From Proteles cristata cristata (lineage: Eukaryota; Chordata; Mammalia; Carnivora; Hyaenidae), in assembly GCA_017311185.1 (NCBI GenBank), contig JAESUZ010005462.1, positions 3,844,001-3,908,000 of the forward strand: a stretch of DNA of 64,000 bases. The letters run 5' to 3'. Below, piece by piece: positions 1 to 11,120 of this stretch. The position numbers and the translations under genes are program-made. Position 1 is the first letter of the stretch. Every line of letters begins with the position of its first letter. Below the pieces are notes generated by a model. That model did not search any database. It saw only the letters and a program-made list of their open reading frames with translations, and was not told where the DNA came from.

Positions 1-109
1 TGTTAGCACAGATCCCAGAATGGGGTTCAAATGTATGAATCATGAGATCATGACCTGACCTGAAATCAAAAGTCAGACACTCAGCCAACTGAGCCACTCA
101 GGTGCCCCC
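1..109 (-). mobile_element. CAN-SINE, cut by the window edge
   Basis: Minus-strand tRNA-derived SINE. The visible part is the tRNA-like half, read in reverse: the B-box region, then 'gagccactcaggtgcccc' at the head. The CT-rich part and A-tail lie outside the window. It sits inside the 3' part of the L1 that follows, so it is younger than that L1. Confidence 0.9.
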
Positions 110-3100
110 ATTCAACTAATCTTCCTATAAGTGGAAGCATATGATATCTGTCTTCTCTGACTGGCTTATTTCATTCAGCATAACACCCTCAAGTTTCATC
201 CATGTTGCTACACATGGCCAGTTTTCATTCTTCCTCATTGCCATGTAGTATTCCATTGTATAGATAAACCACATCTTCTTGATCCATTTGTCCGTTGATG
301 GACACTCACGCTCATTCCATGTTTTGGCTATTGTTGAGAGTGCTGCTATGAACATTGGGGTACATGTGCCCCTATGCATCAGCACTCCTGTATCCCTTGG
401 GTAAATTCTTAGCAGTGATATTGCTGGGTCATAGGGGAGTTCTATTGTTAATTTTTTTGAGGAACTTCCACAGTATTTTCCAGAGGGGCTGCACCAGTTT
501 ATATTTCCACCAACAGTGTAGGAGGGTGTCTGTTTCTCCACATCCTCACCAGCATCTATAGTCTCCTGATTTGCTCATTTTAGCCACTCTGACTGGCGTG
601 AAGTGGTATCTCAGTGTGGTTTTGATAGGCATTTCCCTGATGATGAGTGACACTGAGCATCATTTCATGTGTCTGTTGGCTATCTTGATGTCCTCTTTGG
701 AGAAGTGTCTGTTTATATCTTCTGCCCATTTCTTCACTGGATTGTTTGTTTTTCGGGTGTGGAGTTTGGTGAGTTCCTTATAGATTTTGGATGTTAACCC
801 TTTATCTGATATGTCCTTTGAAGCTATCTTTTCCCATTCTGTCAGTTGCCTATTAGTTTTCTTGATTGTTTCCCTTGCCATGCAGAAGCTTTTTATCTTG
901 ATGAGGTCCCAATAGTTCAGTTTTGCTCTTGATTCCCTTGCTTTTGGGGATGTGTCAAGTAAGAAATTGCTGCGGTTGAGGTCAAAGAGGTTGTTTCCTG
1001 ATTTCTCCTCTAGGATTTTGATGGTTCCCTATCTCACATTCAGGTCCTTTATCCATTTTTAGTTTATTTTTGTGTATTGTGTGAGAAAATGATCTAGTTT
1101 CATCCTTCTGCATGTTGCTATCCAGTTCTCCCAACACCATCTGTTAAAGAGGCTCTCTCTCTCTCTTTTTTGTTTTTCCCATTGGATACTCTTTGCTTTG
1201 CCGGTTTGTCAAAGACTAGTTGGCCATACATTTGTGGGTTCAATTCTGAGTTCTCTATTCTATTCCATTGGTCTGTGTGTCTGTTTCTGTACCAATACCA
1301 TACTGTCTTGATGATGACAACTTTGTAGTAAAGGTTAAAGTCTAGGATGGTGATGCCTCCCGTTTGGGTTTACTTCTTCAATATTACTTTGGCTATTCGG
1401 GGTCTTTTGTGGTTCCATACAAATTTTAGGATAGTTTGTTCTAGTTTGGAGAATGCTGGTGCAATTTTGATTGGGAATGCATTGAATGTGTAGGTTGCTT
1501 TTGGTAGTAATGACATTTTAACAATATTTATTCTTCCAATCCATGAGCATGGAATGTTTTTCCATTTCTTTGTGTCTTCTTCAATTTCCTTCATAAGTTT
1601 TCTATAGATTTCATCATACATATCTCTTGTATCCTTGGTTAGGTTTATTCCTAGGTATTTTATGATTTTTTGTGCAATTGTGAATGGGATCAGTTTCTTG
1701 ATTTCTCTTTCTGTTGCTTCATTGTTGGTGTATAAAAATGCAACCGATTTCTGTACATCGATTTTGTATCCTGCAGCTTTGCTGAATTCATGGATCAGTT
1801 CTAGTGATCAGCGGCTTCTGGTGGAGTCTGTCGGGTTTTCGATGTAGAGTATCATGTCGTCTGCGGAAAGTGAAAGTTTGACTTCCTCTTTGCCAATTCT
1901 GATGCCTTTGATTTCCTTTTGTTGTCTGATGGCTGAAGCCAGGACTTTCAGCACTATGTTAAACAACAGTGGTAAGAGTCGACATCCCTGTCATGTTTCT
2001 GATCTCAGGAATTGACAGCTTTCCTTGTTGAGGATGATGTTAGCTGAGGGCTTCTCATAGATGATTTTTATGATGTTTAAGTTAGTACCTTCTATCCGAC
2101 TTTCTCGAGGGTCTTTACTAAGAAGGGATGCTGTATTTTGTCAAATGCTTTTTCTGCATCTATCGACAGAATCATAGGGTTTTTTTCTTTTCCTTTGTTG
2201 ATGTGATGGATCACATTGATTGATTTGTGAATATTGAACCAGCCCTATAACCCAGGAATGAATCCCACTTGATCATGTTGGATAATTCTTTTTATGTGCT
2301 GCTGGATTCGCTTTGGGAGTATCTTCTAGAGGATTTTTGTATCTGTATTCATCAAGGATATTGGCCTGGAGTTCTCTTTTTTGGCTGGGTCTCTGTCTGG
2401 CTTGGGAATCAAAGTGATGCTGGCTTCATAGAATGAGTCCGCAAGTTTTCCTTCCATTTCTATTTTTTGGAATAGCTTGAGAAGAATGAGTATTAACTCT
2501 GTTTTAAATGTCTGGTTGAATTCCCCAGGAAAGCCATCTGGCCCAGGGCTTTTATTTGTTGTGAGATTTTTGATAATTGATTCAATTTCTTCACTGGTTA
2601 TGGGTCTGTTCAGATTTTCTATTTCTTCCTGTGTGAAGTTTGGTAGCATGTGCATATTTAGGAATTTGTCCATTTCTTCTAAGTTGTCCATTTTGTTGGC
2701 ATATAATTTTTCTTTTTCTGTTTTTTTTTTTTTACAAATAGTTTATTGTCAAATTAGTTTCCACATAACACCCAGTTCTCATCCCCACAAGTGCCCTCCT
2801 CCATGACCATCCTCCTCTTCCCCCCACATCCATCAGTTCTCAGTTTTCGTCAGCATTCAAGAGTCTCTCAATGTTCGCTTCTCCTCCTTTCCCCCACCAT
2901 TTCCCCCCTTCTTCTCCCTCTTGTTCCTCAGTTAAGTTCCTCCTAATCCTCCTATACATGTGGCATATAATTTTTCATAGTATTCCCTGATGATTGCTTG
3001 TATTTCTGAGGGATTGGTTGTAATAAATCTATTTTCATTTATGATTTTGTCTATTTGTTGCTCTCTCTCTCTCTCTTTTTTTTTTTTTTTGAGAAGCCTG

Positions 3101-4275
3101 GCTAAAGGTTTGTCAATTTTGTTTATTTTTTCAAAAAAACAAACTCTTTGTTTTATTGATCTGTTCAATTGTTTTTTTTGGATTCTATATTGTTTTCTTC
3201 TGCCTGGATTTTTATTATGTCTCTTCTCCTGCTGGGTTTGGGGTGCTCTTGTTGCTCTCCTTCTAGTTCCTTTAGATTTTGAACTAAAATCTAAAGTGTT
3301 AGATTTTAGAACTGTTAGATTTTGTGTTTGTTCTTTTTCTAGTTTCTTGAAATAGGCCTAGAGTGCAATGTACTTTCCTCTTAGGACTGCTTTTGCAACA
3401 TCCCATAGAGTTTGGATAGTTGTATTTTCATTTTCATTTGTTTCCATATATTTTTAAATTTCTTCTCTAATTGCCTGATTGGCCAATTCGTTCTTTAGTA
3501 GTGTGTTCTTTAACCTCCATGTTTTGGAGGTTTTACAGATTTTTCCTCTGATTGATTTCAAGTTTTATGGTATTGTGACCTGAAAGTGTGCATGGTATGA
3601 TCTTGATTCTTTTATATTTTTGAGGGATGCTTTATGACTCAGTATGTGATCTATCTTGGAGAATGTGCCATATGCATTTGAGAAGAAAGTGAATTCCGTT
3701 GCCTCAAGATGTAGAATTCTAAATATATCTGTCAAATCCATCTGGTACAATGTGTCGTTTAAGTCCATTGTGTCTTTATTGATTTTCTGTCTAGTTTATC
3801 TATCCATTGCTATAAGTGGAGTCTTAATTTCCCTGCTATTAGCACATTCTTATCCATAAGATTGTTTCTGTTTGTGATTGGTTTATGTATTTGGGTGCTC
3901 CTGTATTTGGTGCATAGACATTTATAACTGTTAACTCTTCCTGATGGATAGACCCTGTAATTATTATTAAATGCCCTTCTTCATCCCTTGTTACTGCCTT
4001 TACTTTAAAGTCCAGTTTGTCTGATATAAATATGACTACTCCAGTTTTTTTTTTTTTTACTTCCAGTAGCATGATAGATATTTCCCCATCCTCTTACATT
4101 CAATCTGAAGGTGTCCTCAGGTGTAAAATGAGTCTCTTATTCATAGCAAACAGATTTTGGTTTGTATCCATTCTGCTACCCTATGTCTTTTGATTGGAGC
4201 ATTTAGTCCATTTACATTCAGTGTTATTATTGAAAAATATGGGCTTAGAGTTATTGTGTTCTTTGTAGGATTCAT
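110..4275 (-). pseudogene. L1-A ORF2 remnant (endonuclease / reverse transcriptase)
   Basis: Decayed ORF2 of L1-A. In an active L1, ORF2 supplies the endonuclease that nicks target DNA and the reverse transcriptase that copies the RNA. The start codon (MNPTKN...) is at 4275, 47 nt past the ORF1 stop, the usual L1 spacing. Endonuclease fragments lie at 3565-4072. The front of the reverse transcriptase ([13 protein letters not shown]) lies at 2326-2691. The catalytic loop near 1855 now reads SADD instead of FADD. The C-terminal segment is at 125-541. Frameshifts and stops throughout, plus a nested L1 tail at 2713-2960, make it non-functional. Confidence 0.9.
2713..2960 (-). mobile_element. Nested 5'-truncated L1 tail
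   Basis: L1 3' UTR fragment in minus orientation (T-run 2722-2733, then the shared 'acaaatagtttattgtcaaa' end). It is inserted in ORF2 of L1-A. A perfect 16-bp TSD, tggcatataatttttc, flanks it at 2697-2712 and 2961-2976, so this is a target-primed insertion and not a rearrangement. Confidence 0.93.
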
Positions 4276-4322
4276 GCTTTTGATGGTGTCTCTGGTACCT
4301 TGTGTTCCTTGCAACATTTTCC

Positions 4323-5431
4323 TCATAGAGTACCTCTTAGGATTTCTTGTAGGGTTGGTTTATTGGTGATGAATTCTTTCAATTTTTGTTTATTTGGGAA
4401 AACCTTTATCTCTCCTTCTATTCTGAATGACAAGCTTGCTGGATAGAGGATTCTTGGCTGCATATTTTTTCTGTTCATCACATTGAAGATTTCCTGCCAT
4501 TCCTTTCTGACCTGCCAAGTGTCAGTACATAGGTCTGTCACCCCTCGGATAGGTTTCCCTTTGTATGTTAGGGCTCTTTCCTCCCTAGCTGCTTTCAGAA
4601 TTCTCTCTTTGTCCTTATATTTTACCAGTTTCAGTATGATATGTCATGCAGAAGATCGATTCAAGTTACGTCTGAGGGGAGATCTCGGTGACTCTTGGAT
4701 CTCAATGTCTGTTTCCTTCCCCAGACCGGGGAAGTTCTCTGTTATAATTTGTTCAAGGACTCCTTCAGCGCCTTTCCCTGTCTCTTCCTTTTCTGGAATT
4801 CCTATGATATGGATATTGTTCTGTTTGATTGTATCACTCAGCTCTTGAGCTCTCCTTTCATGTTTCTGGATCAGTTTATCTCTTTTATTTCTCAGCCTTT
4901 TCTTTTTCTTTTAATTTTTAATGTTTTATTTATTTCTGAGAGAGAGACAGAGTGAGCAGGGGAGGGTCAGAGAGAAAGGGAGATACAGGATCTGAAGCAG
5001 GCTCCAGGCTCTGAGCTAGCTGTCAGCACAGAGCCCGATGCAGGGCTCGAACCCATGAACCTGAGCTGAAGTCAGACGTTTAACCAATTGAGCTACCCAG
5101 GCGCCCCAGCTTTCTCTTTTTCTATAATTGTGTCTTCTAATTCACCTATTCTCCTCTCTGCATCTTTAATTCATGCATCTGACGCCTCTGTTTTATTATG
5201 TACCTCATTTATAGCATTGTTTAATTCATCACAACTATTTTTAAGTTCCATAGTCTTTGTAGCAATCGCTTCCCTGATGTCTTCCATACCTTTTCCAAGC
5301 CCGAAGATTAATTTTATGACTATTGTTCTAAATTCTTATTCAGTTATGTTGCTCATATCTGTTTTGAGCAATTCTTTAGCTGTCATTTCTTCCTGGAATT
5401 TCTTTAGAGAAGAGTTCTTCCATTTTGTCAT
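4323..5431 (-). pseudogene. L1-A ORF1 remnant (RNA-binding chaperone)
   Basis: Decayed ORF1, which in active L1 encodes the coiled-coil RNA-binding protein of the L1 ribonucleoprotein. The ATG position (5431) is inferred by alignment to the ORF1 start of the second long L1 at 54495. The C-terminal stretch at 4323-4541 is still open and ends in LQEILRGTL, the same ending as the copy at 53603. The middle is disrupted by stops and by the SINE at 4910-5107. Long plus-strand open frames over this region (for example 5088-5612) are antisense shadows. Confidence 0.85.
4910..5107 (-). mobile_element. Nested CAN-SINE
   Basis: Minus-strand SINE in ORF1 of L1-A: reversed A-tail, GA-rich stretch, then the tRNA-like part ending 'gagctacccaggcgcccc'. 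Approximate TSDs of about 16 bp are at 4894-4909 and 5108-5123 (agccttttctttttct / agctttctctttttct). Confidence 0.92.
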
Positions 5432-5810
5432 TTTGGCTAACTTTCTGTCTCTTGTTAGTTTTAAAAGCTTGTTATGCACTCTGCACCTGCGAGTACTGCT
5501 ATATGAAAGAAGACTCTTTGACTGTCCAGGGTCTGTCCATTCAGGAAGTGTTCTTTTAATGTTGTCTCTTGATCTCTCTTGTTGTTTTGTTATTTTATTT
5601 CCCTACTTGTAGTGGTATTTGGGACTCTCCACCATGTGTACTTTGGCTTGTTTCTTGAGGTAGCTCTATGAGGTTGCCTTCCCAGTGTTCTCTGTCTCTT
5701 TTCTTCCTAAACTCCTGTGGTTCAGTATCCTATTGCTTCAGGCCTTCTCTGTTTGAGATATGGGGGCGAGTAATTGCATGGAGCTCACTACTTCTCCATC
5801 ATCTCGCCTC
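5432..5810 (-). other. L1-A short 5' UTR with splice-like junction
   Basis: Leader of L1-A. From 5432 to 5665 it follows the ORF1-proximal leader of L1-B. From 5666 to about 5810 it follows the first 144 bp of L1-B. The roughly 1.56 kb between is absent. The step at 5665/5666 coincides with the acceptor (CAG) and donor (GTGAGT) positions in L1-B. Divergence makes the exact base uncertain by one or two. Confidence 0.7.
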
Positions 5811-5979
5811 CACCCTCAGCTTTTCCTTCTTTGTATACAACCCACATAATTCCTCTACTCTCCTGGTTTGGATTCAGCATCTCTCCTCTGTTCTTGCAGG
5901 AACTGTGTCTGCATTATATGCTTATTGCACTGTACTGTCAGATATTTGTCTGTTTTCCTTACTAGACAGTGATCTATTT
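5811..5979. other. Short non-repeat spacer
   Basis: Sequence between the 5' end of L1-A and the TSD of the plus-strand L1 tail. I recognise no repeat or gene in it. Confidence 0.5.
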
Positions 5980-5998
5980 AAGAATAAACAGAGGTACT

Positions 5999-6465
5999 CC
6001 CAATGTTCATAGCAGCACTCTCAACAATAGCCAAACATGGAAAAAGCCTAAGTGTCCATCAACGGACGAATGGATCAAGAAGATGTGGTTTATCTATACG
6101 ATGGAATACTACATGGCAATGAGAAAGAATGAAATCTGGCCTTGTGTAGCAACATGAATGGACCTTGAGTGTGTTATGCTGAGTGAAATAAGTCAGGCAG
6201 AGAAGCACAGATATCAGATGTTTGCACGTATAGGAGGATTAGGAGGAGCTTAACAGAGGACCAAGGGGGAGAAGAAGGGCGGAAATGGTGGGGGAAAGGG
6301 GGAGAGGCAAACCATGAGACACTCTTGAATGCTGACAAAAACTGAGGACTGATGAATGGGGGGGGGTAGGGGCAATGGGCACAGAGGGGAGCACCTGTGG
6401 GGATGAGCACTGGGTGTTATATGGAAACCAGCTTGTCAATAAACTATTTGTAGAAAAAAATAAAA
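5999..6465 (+). mobile_element. 5'-truncated L1 tail with TSD
   Basis: Plus-strand L1 3' end covering the last part of ORF2 (a reading frame with STDEWIKKMWFIYTMEYYMAM) and the G-rich 3' UTR to the A-rich tail. A 19-bp TSD with one mismatch flanks it: aagaataaacagaggtact at 5980-5998 and the same with 'ggggtact' at 6466-6484. Confidence 0.94.
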
Positions 6466-6484
6466 AAGAATAAACAGGGGTACT

Positions 6485-6635
6485 TTGTGTTTGTGAGAAT
6501 GTATTGTGTGTGTGTATTTTTTTGTGTGTGCATGGCTACATGTGGATGTACATGTGTGTATTTGGGAGCACATGAATGTTGTATGCATGTATGTATATGT
6601 GGGCATATACATGTACTCGCATGTTTACATGTGAA

Positions 6636-6666
<31 letters not shown>

Positions 6667-6740
6667 TCAGTACCTAAAACATTGGCTGACTCAACAAAAG
6701 GTTATTGAGTGAATGAATGAATGAATGAATGAACAGTCTT
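6485..6740 (+). repeat. TG-rich microsatellite and L2-like end
   Basis: Degenerate TG/TA-rich DNA with a pure (TG)n run at about 6635-6664. It is followed by 'cattggctgactcaacaaaa', resembling the end of an L2 element, and a (GAAT)n run at about 6712-6732. Confidence 0.75.
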
Positions 6741-7635
6741 ATGGGAGTTAATCTACTTAAAAATAGCCTGGCAGGATCCCTAGAAAGTGATTTACTTTGC
6801 ATTTTTATGACCTGAAATACAAAGTCATTTGGGGACATTGTTAAAGGCACAACATCTTATTTACTTGCCAAGGTGTTCTTAGGGGAGAGGGTTCCCATAG
6901 CTATAAAGGAACTATATTCAGCAAGCCTGTTGATCTGCTGTTGAAGGATCTTGTTTCCTTGTGGTAATGAAAGTATTCAGTGCAATGTCTGTCTAACGTT
7001 AAGATCAATCATGTAATGATTAAGAATAACCTTCATGCTTCTGGACAATGTGCTAAACCAGTTTTTTCAAAATACAACTACTGAGTGCTGGTGATTATTT
7101 TGAGACTTGAGCATGAGGGACAGTGAAGTGAAAGAGGAAAAATTTTCCAATTTCATTGTTGAGGTTAAGTTCCTGGAGGACATGCACCAGAGCCTTATTT
7201 TGGCTAGTAGACTTCCCAGTTAAGCTAGCAAGGGTTATTTCTGTGAAGCTTCTGATCATTATGAGGTTCAAGCAGTGTCAGCAAGAAGAGGCTTCAGTAT
7301 GTGGGTGTCCCACCACTCCATATGTGGGTGAAATTTGGCTGGGTAGACTTTTTGACACCCTAATTAAAGGGCTGCCTAAAGAAGTCAGTTCTGAATCAGA
7401 GCAATGAGTTCTTTTTTGGGTAATGATCAAAACTGATTACTTAAATAGTTACATAAAACATGAAAAATAGGCTCATGATGTGTCTTTACCAGGAGTAGTC
7501 CAGCAAGAAGCTGAGGGTAACTACTGTGGGTGAAAGGGGCTTGTGAATTGTATATGGAGGTATTTTAAGAGAGTTTTGAAGACTTATGGTGGAGTGGAGT
7601 CCTGAGAAGACTAGAGTTAATATTCTAGGATTAAC
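6741..7635. other. No recognised feature
   Basis: Single-copy looking sequence. Short open frames such as 7156-7407 show no domain or codon signal I can support. Confidence 0.5.
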
Positions 7636-7639
7636 TCTT

Positions 7640-7865
7640 TGGCAGTACATTGTACCATTTAGAGCTTGGGCTCAGGTTAGGCAGATCAAAGTTTGAATAT
7701 CAACTCTGCTACTCATAGGGTGGTCTTCAGCACATTGACATAATATTTGTCAACTTCAGTTTCCTAATCTGCAAAATTGAGGCAATAATAGCAGTCTGCA
7801 GGATTATGGTGTGGATTAAATGAAATGTTGAAGTGTTCACTCATGTTTCTGACACTAAGGATAGG
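7640..7865 (+). repeat. MIR element
   Basis: Ancient tRNA-derived SINE (MIR). It shows the typical order: 'agcttgggctcaggt', 'tcaactctgctactca', 'tcagtttcctaatctgcaaaa', 'ggattatggtgtggattaaa'. Heavily diverged. Confidence 0.8.
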
Positions 7866-8129
7866 GTCACCTGTCATGAACCTGCACTGAGCTGAGCTGT
7901 TTGAGCAAGGGGTAATAAAGGACTACTGCTGCCAAGGATTATGAGTGATGGTTAGTTTGAAAGGAAACTACACATGTGCACAAATCTGTCTTACATGCTA
8001 GCAATTGCCACCGCATTTGAAGGACCTGGGCAAGAGGATGTTCGGTTCAGTACAAAACTTCGTAATTTTAGTCTCAAAATTAAATTGTTGAGAAAACAGT
8101 GCAAACATTTGTTTTCCTATTCTCCTTCA

Positions 8130-8305
8130 CCACAGCTTCTGGTGACCTGGGGCTAAGAGGCAGGAAACAATGTCCTCCTCTCAGTCTTGGCATTAATCAG
8201 CTGGCCTTAAGCAAGCCCCTCAGTGTTGGAGCCTCAACTGTTAAAGGAGGCTATTGGCTTATGATTTCCAAGGTCCCTTTAAGCTCCAAAATTCTATGAC
8301 TCCTC
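8130..8305 (+). repeat. MIR-like fossil
   Basis: Contains 'aagcaagcccctcagtgttg', 'cctcaactgttaaagga' and 'aggtccctttaagctccaaa', which follow the MIR core and 3' part. Divergence is high and the edges are uncertain. Confidence 0.5.
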
Positions 8306-8848
8306 AACTTAATGCTGGTCAACCCAATATTGTGGCACAAGGCAATTTTTTTTCTGATGTTTACATAATTCAGGTATTCTTAAAATAGTTTCTGTAAGAA
8401 GAGAGAACACAAATTGCTTTTTGTTTGCTTTTTAGGTATGAGTAAATACGAAAAAAGCTTGCAGGTAAGTGTGGGTGACAGAATCAATCATGCGTGTGAA
8501 CTGCACATCAAATATACACAATGAGTCCATGTATGAAAGTTGAAGTTGAATGGCTGAAGGGTGGAATGAGGAGTTGGGGCAGGGACAGGTCTGTGCTAAG
8601 CCCTCTTGGTTGGAACTCCAGTGACTTTCAGAAGAATATTTCTGTAGAAATGTCAAAATGTTTCTATGAGTCATTCAATAATAATCAATAGTACCTATTT
8701 TATATCAATTCACTTGATGAAGAATTCATATCAAATTATCAGAAAAAAATCCTGATGTTCTATCCACTTTATTATGAAGTGCACCTACGGAGGAAAGTGG
8801 AAAGGAAAAGAAGGTCAAAATAGGAGTGACATATTGTTAGGCCAGACC

Positions 8849-8994
8849 AGTTGTTCTCAATCCACAGTACACACTTCGATCACTAGAGAGCTCTGAAGTC
8901 TATCAGTGTCTGGGCTCCATCTCTGGGGGCTCTGAGTCAATTGGTTGGGGATGGACTTGGACATCCTACAGATGTAGCCATGGTTCAGAACTAC
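8849..8994. mobile_element. MER5-like hAT DNA transposon fossil
   Basis: Short non-autonomous element with imperfect terminal inverted repeats: 'agttgttctcaa' at the left and 'ggttcagaactact' at the right. The inner part carries the 'tgggctccatctctggg' block seen in MER5-type elements. The family name is from memory. Confidence 0.6.
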
Positions 8995-9352
8995 TAAATT
9001 AGTCATGTCACCACCTCCCTCACCCCAAGCTACTGAAGGTGACTGTTGAGCAGTCCTGTTGATATTCTCATTCATTCCAGGGTGGGTCTAGAGCTATCAG
9101 ATTTCCTGAGCCCCTCTGCACATGGATACTTCACCTAAGAGTTCCTCAGTCAGAATCTCCTTTTCTCTGAAACTGCTGTAATCATGCCCTCCATTTTTTT
9201 AGAAAAGGAACACCCAGGAACTCTTGTTCTGATGATCCATTTATATAAGCCACCTGGACGAGTGGTAAATCTAAGTCCTCTTCTCTGGGAGATTGTGCCA
9301 CCAAAGAACAGCCTAGAATAGCTTCTTGGTTCTCTACTTCAGCTGGAGCTGA

Positions 9353-9560
9353 GATGTCAAATAGAATTTCCTATGGTCACAAAATGTTCTAGAACTACAC
9401 TGTCCAAAATAGTAGCTATAAGCAGTGGGTGGCTCTTGAGCTCTTAAAATGTAGCTAGTGCTACTGAGAATTTTTATTTTGATGTAATGTGGCTTAGTTC
9501 AAATTTAAGTTTAAATAGCCCCATGTACTTAGTGGCTACCATATTGGACAGTGCAGATTT
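9353..9560. mobile_element. MER58-like hAT DNA transposon fossil
   Basis: Contains 'ctacactgtccaaaatagta', 'cttaaaatgtagctagtgct', 'ttcaaatttaagtttaaata' and the right end 'accatattggacagtgcag'. The inverted termini (ctgtcca / tggacag) and internal blocks match MER58-type non-autonomous hAT elements. Confidence 0.7.
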
Positions 9561-10984
9561 AGACTAAGAATGAGTCATAAGGAGTGTTTTAGGAATTTAG
9601 ACTTTATATTGTATGAGATAGGGAACAAGCTGAAGTTTTCGTGTTAGGTTCAGAGAGCTGGGAATGGTGACACATAAGTTGGAGGTGGTTGTAATGACCC
9701 AGATGGGTGATGAGGAGGACCTGTACTGCAGTGCCGGTCAGAACAAAGAGGAGATGATGGACAAGGGAAGAATTCAGGAGTAATGTGGAGCAGGCTTTAT
9801 GCCCAAGGAGTTTGACACTGACTTGGGCGATTAGGCCAATGGTGGTAGTACTTTGAGTCAAAATAGAACATTTAAAAATGCAAGCTGATTTTTGTGGGAA
9901 AATATATCAGGCCAATTTTGGATAGGAATTTCATATTTAGTTGGCATTATTCTACCAACTATTCTACCTCTATAACAGAGGAAGCATAAGAGACCTTCCA
10001 GGATGTGACATTAATTCTTACTTTCCCCATACAGTGGATAGAGAGCTTTCCTTCAGATGCCTCATCCTCTGAGTCTGTGCAACAGTCCTGGGATAGCCTT
10101 CATGAAGGTCTATCCCACACCTTTATCAGACCCCATCCTTTTCCACCATGAGGCCTGAGATTTCCTTCTCAGCTGTTCCTGACCCTTTGTCAGAGATCAG
10201 AACTAAATGCCCATAGCCTTCCTTGGACAGTCCAACTTTACTTTTTTCATCCCACGGGCATCGTTGAGCATGTATGCGGTTTCCACATAGGAAGGAAGGA
10301 GGAAGATATGAAGATGAAGGAGAAGCCATTCCTACCCTGGACAAACTCATAATAAAGTCTAATTGCAAAGACAAGCGCATAAGGAATAACTCAGTTATAA
10401 AGCAGCATGAAACAATTTTGCCTTGGAGCAGAGTTGCAGTGATCAACTTTAAGTAGGGACATTGAGGGGATGCTATTCAAGAGTGATGCCATTCAAGAGG
10501 GCATTTTCTGAAAAATGCTAAGCTCAGTTAAGTGGGCATTTTCTGAAAAAGAAAGAAGAAGGGCATCTGGCAGAAGGTCACTTGCAAATGCGTTGGTCGT
10601 CCCTTTGAATGTGTTGTGAACAGGGAATGATACAGAGCTGTGTGGCTATAGCCCAGGATGCTTTTAGGAAGGTGAGAAAATGTAGGAATGGCACAGGTGG
10701 AATAGATTGAGACAAATGAGGAAAATCTTGTATGTCTTACTGAAGAACCTGGATTTTACCCAGCAGGAACCAGGGGCTATTGCTGGTTTTAAACTCATGA
10801 GTGATATGGTGGTATTTGTGTGTTTAGGGCCACATGGTTTCTGTCAGATGCTAATCAGAGAGCTTCTGCTTTGGCCCCACTGTCACTATGCTCAATTCAC
10901 CATTGTAATAGGGGTATGCTGTATCAGGTTATTGGGAAGAATAACTACATGCTGCCTATAAACTACTTAAAAACCTGTAAGTGC
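9561..10984. other. Mostly unassigned DNA with a short direct repeat
   Basis: No gene found. A 17-bp direct repeat, gggcattttctgaaaaa, occurs at 10499-10515 and 10534-10550. The stretch 10600-10810 has the feel of an old degraded interspersed repeat, but I cannot name it. Confidence 0.4.
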
Positions 10985-11120
10985 TATCAAAATGATCATT
11001 GTCCTTAGTCGAGGAATTACAACAGCAATTATCTAATTGCAAGCGCATCTGGATCCTTGCCCCTCCAATTAGCTGACTGCAGGTGCAATTAGTTTGCAAG
11101 AACAATTTGTACCCAGGTGT
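10985..11120. promoter_or_regulatory. Candidate enhancer: homeodomain and E-box cluster
   Basis: A dense group of motifs in otherwise plain DNA. It has a perfect 7-bp inverted repeat GCAATTA-TC-TAATTGC (11025-11040), further ATTA sites CCAATTAGC (11066-11074) and GCAATTAG (11086-11093), E-boxes CATCTG (11046-11051) and CAGGTG (11080-11085 and 11114-11119), and a SOX-like AACAAT (11101-11106). Homeodomain, bHLH and SOX sites often occur together in developmental enhancers. Function is inferred from motifs only. It could also be an old repeat that I do not recognise. Confidence 0.35.

Larger units (their letters stand above)
110..5810 (-). mobile_element. LINE-1 copy 'L1-A', long, 5' UTR lacking 1.56 kb
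   Basis: Minus-strand non-LTR retrotransposon. In L1 sense order from the right it has a 5' end near 5810, a short 5' UTR, ORF1 remnants (5431-4323) and ORF2 remnants (4275 to the left edge). Both ORFs carry many stops and frameshifts. A nested L1 tail (2713-2960) and a nested SINE (4910-5107) interrupt it. The first 5' bases, GAGATGATGGAGAAGTAGTG, match the start of the other long L1 at 56441 after substitutions. The 5' UTR is only about 380 bp, against about 1.95 kb in the other copy, and the missing block has GT-AG ends (see findings). The 3' end and therefore the TSD pair cannot be seen. Confidence 0.92.

Noticed and set aside
5088..5612. 174-codon plus-strand open frame, Ser/Leu-rich
   Set aside because: It is the antisense of L1-A ORF1 and a SINE head. 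The Lys/Glu-rich sense reading explains it.
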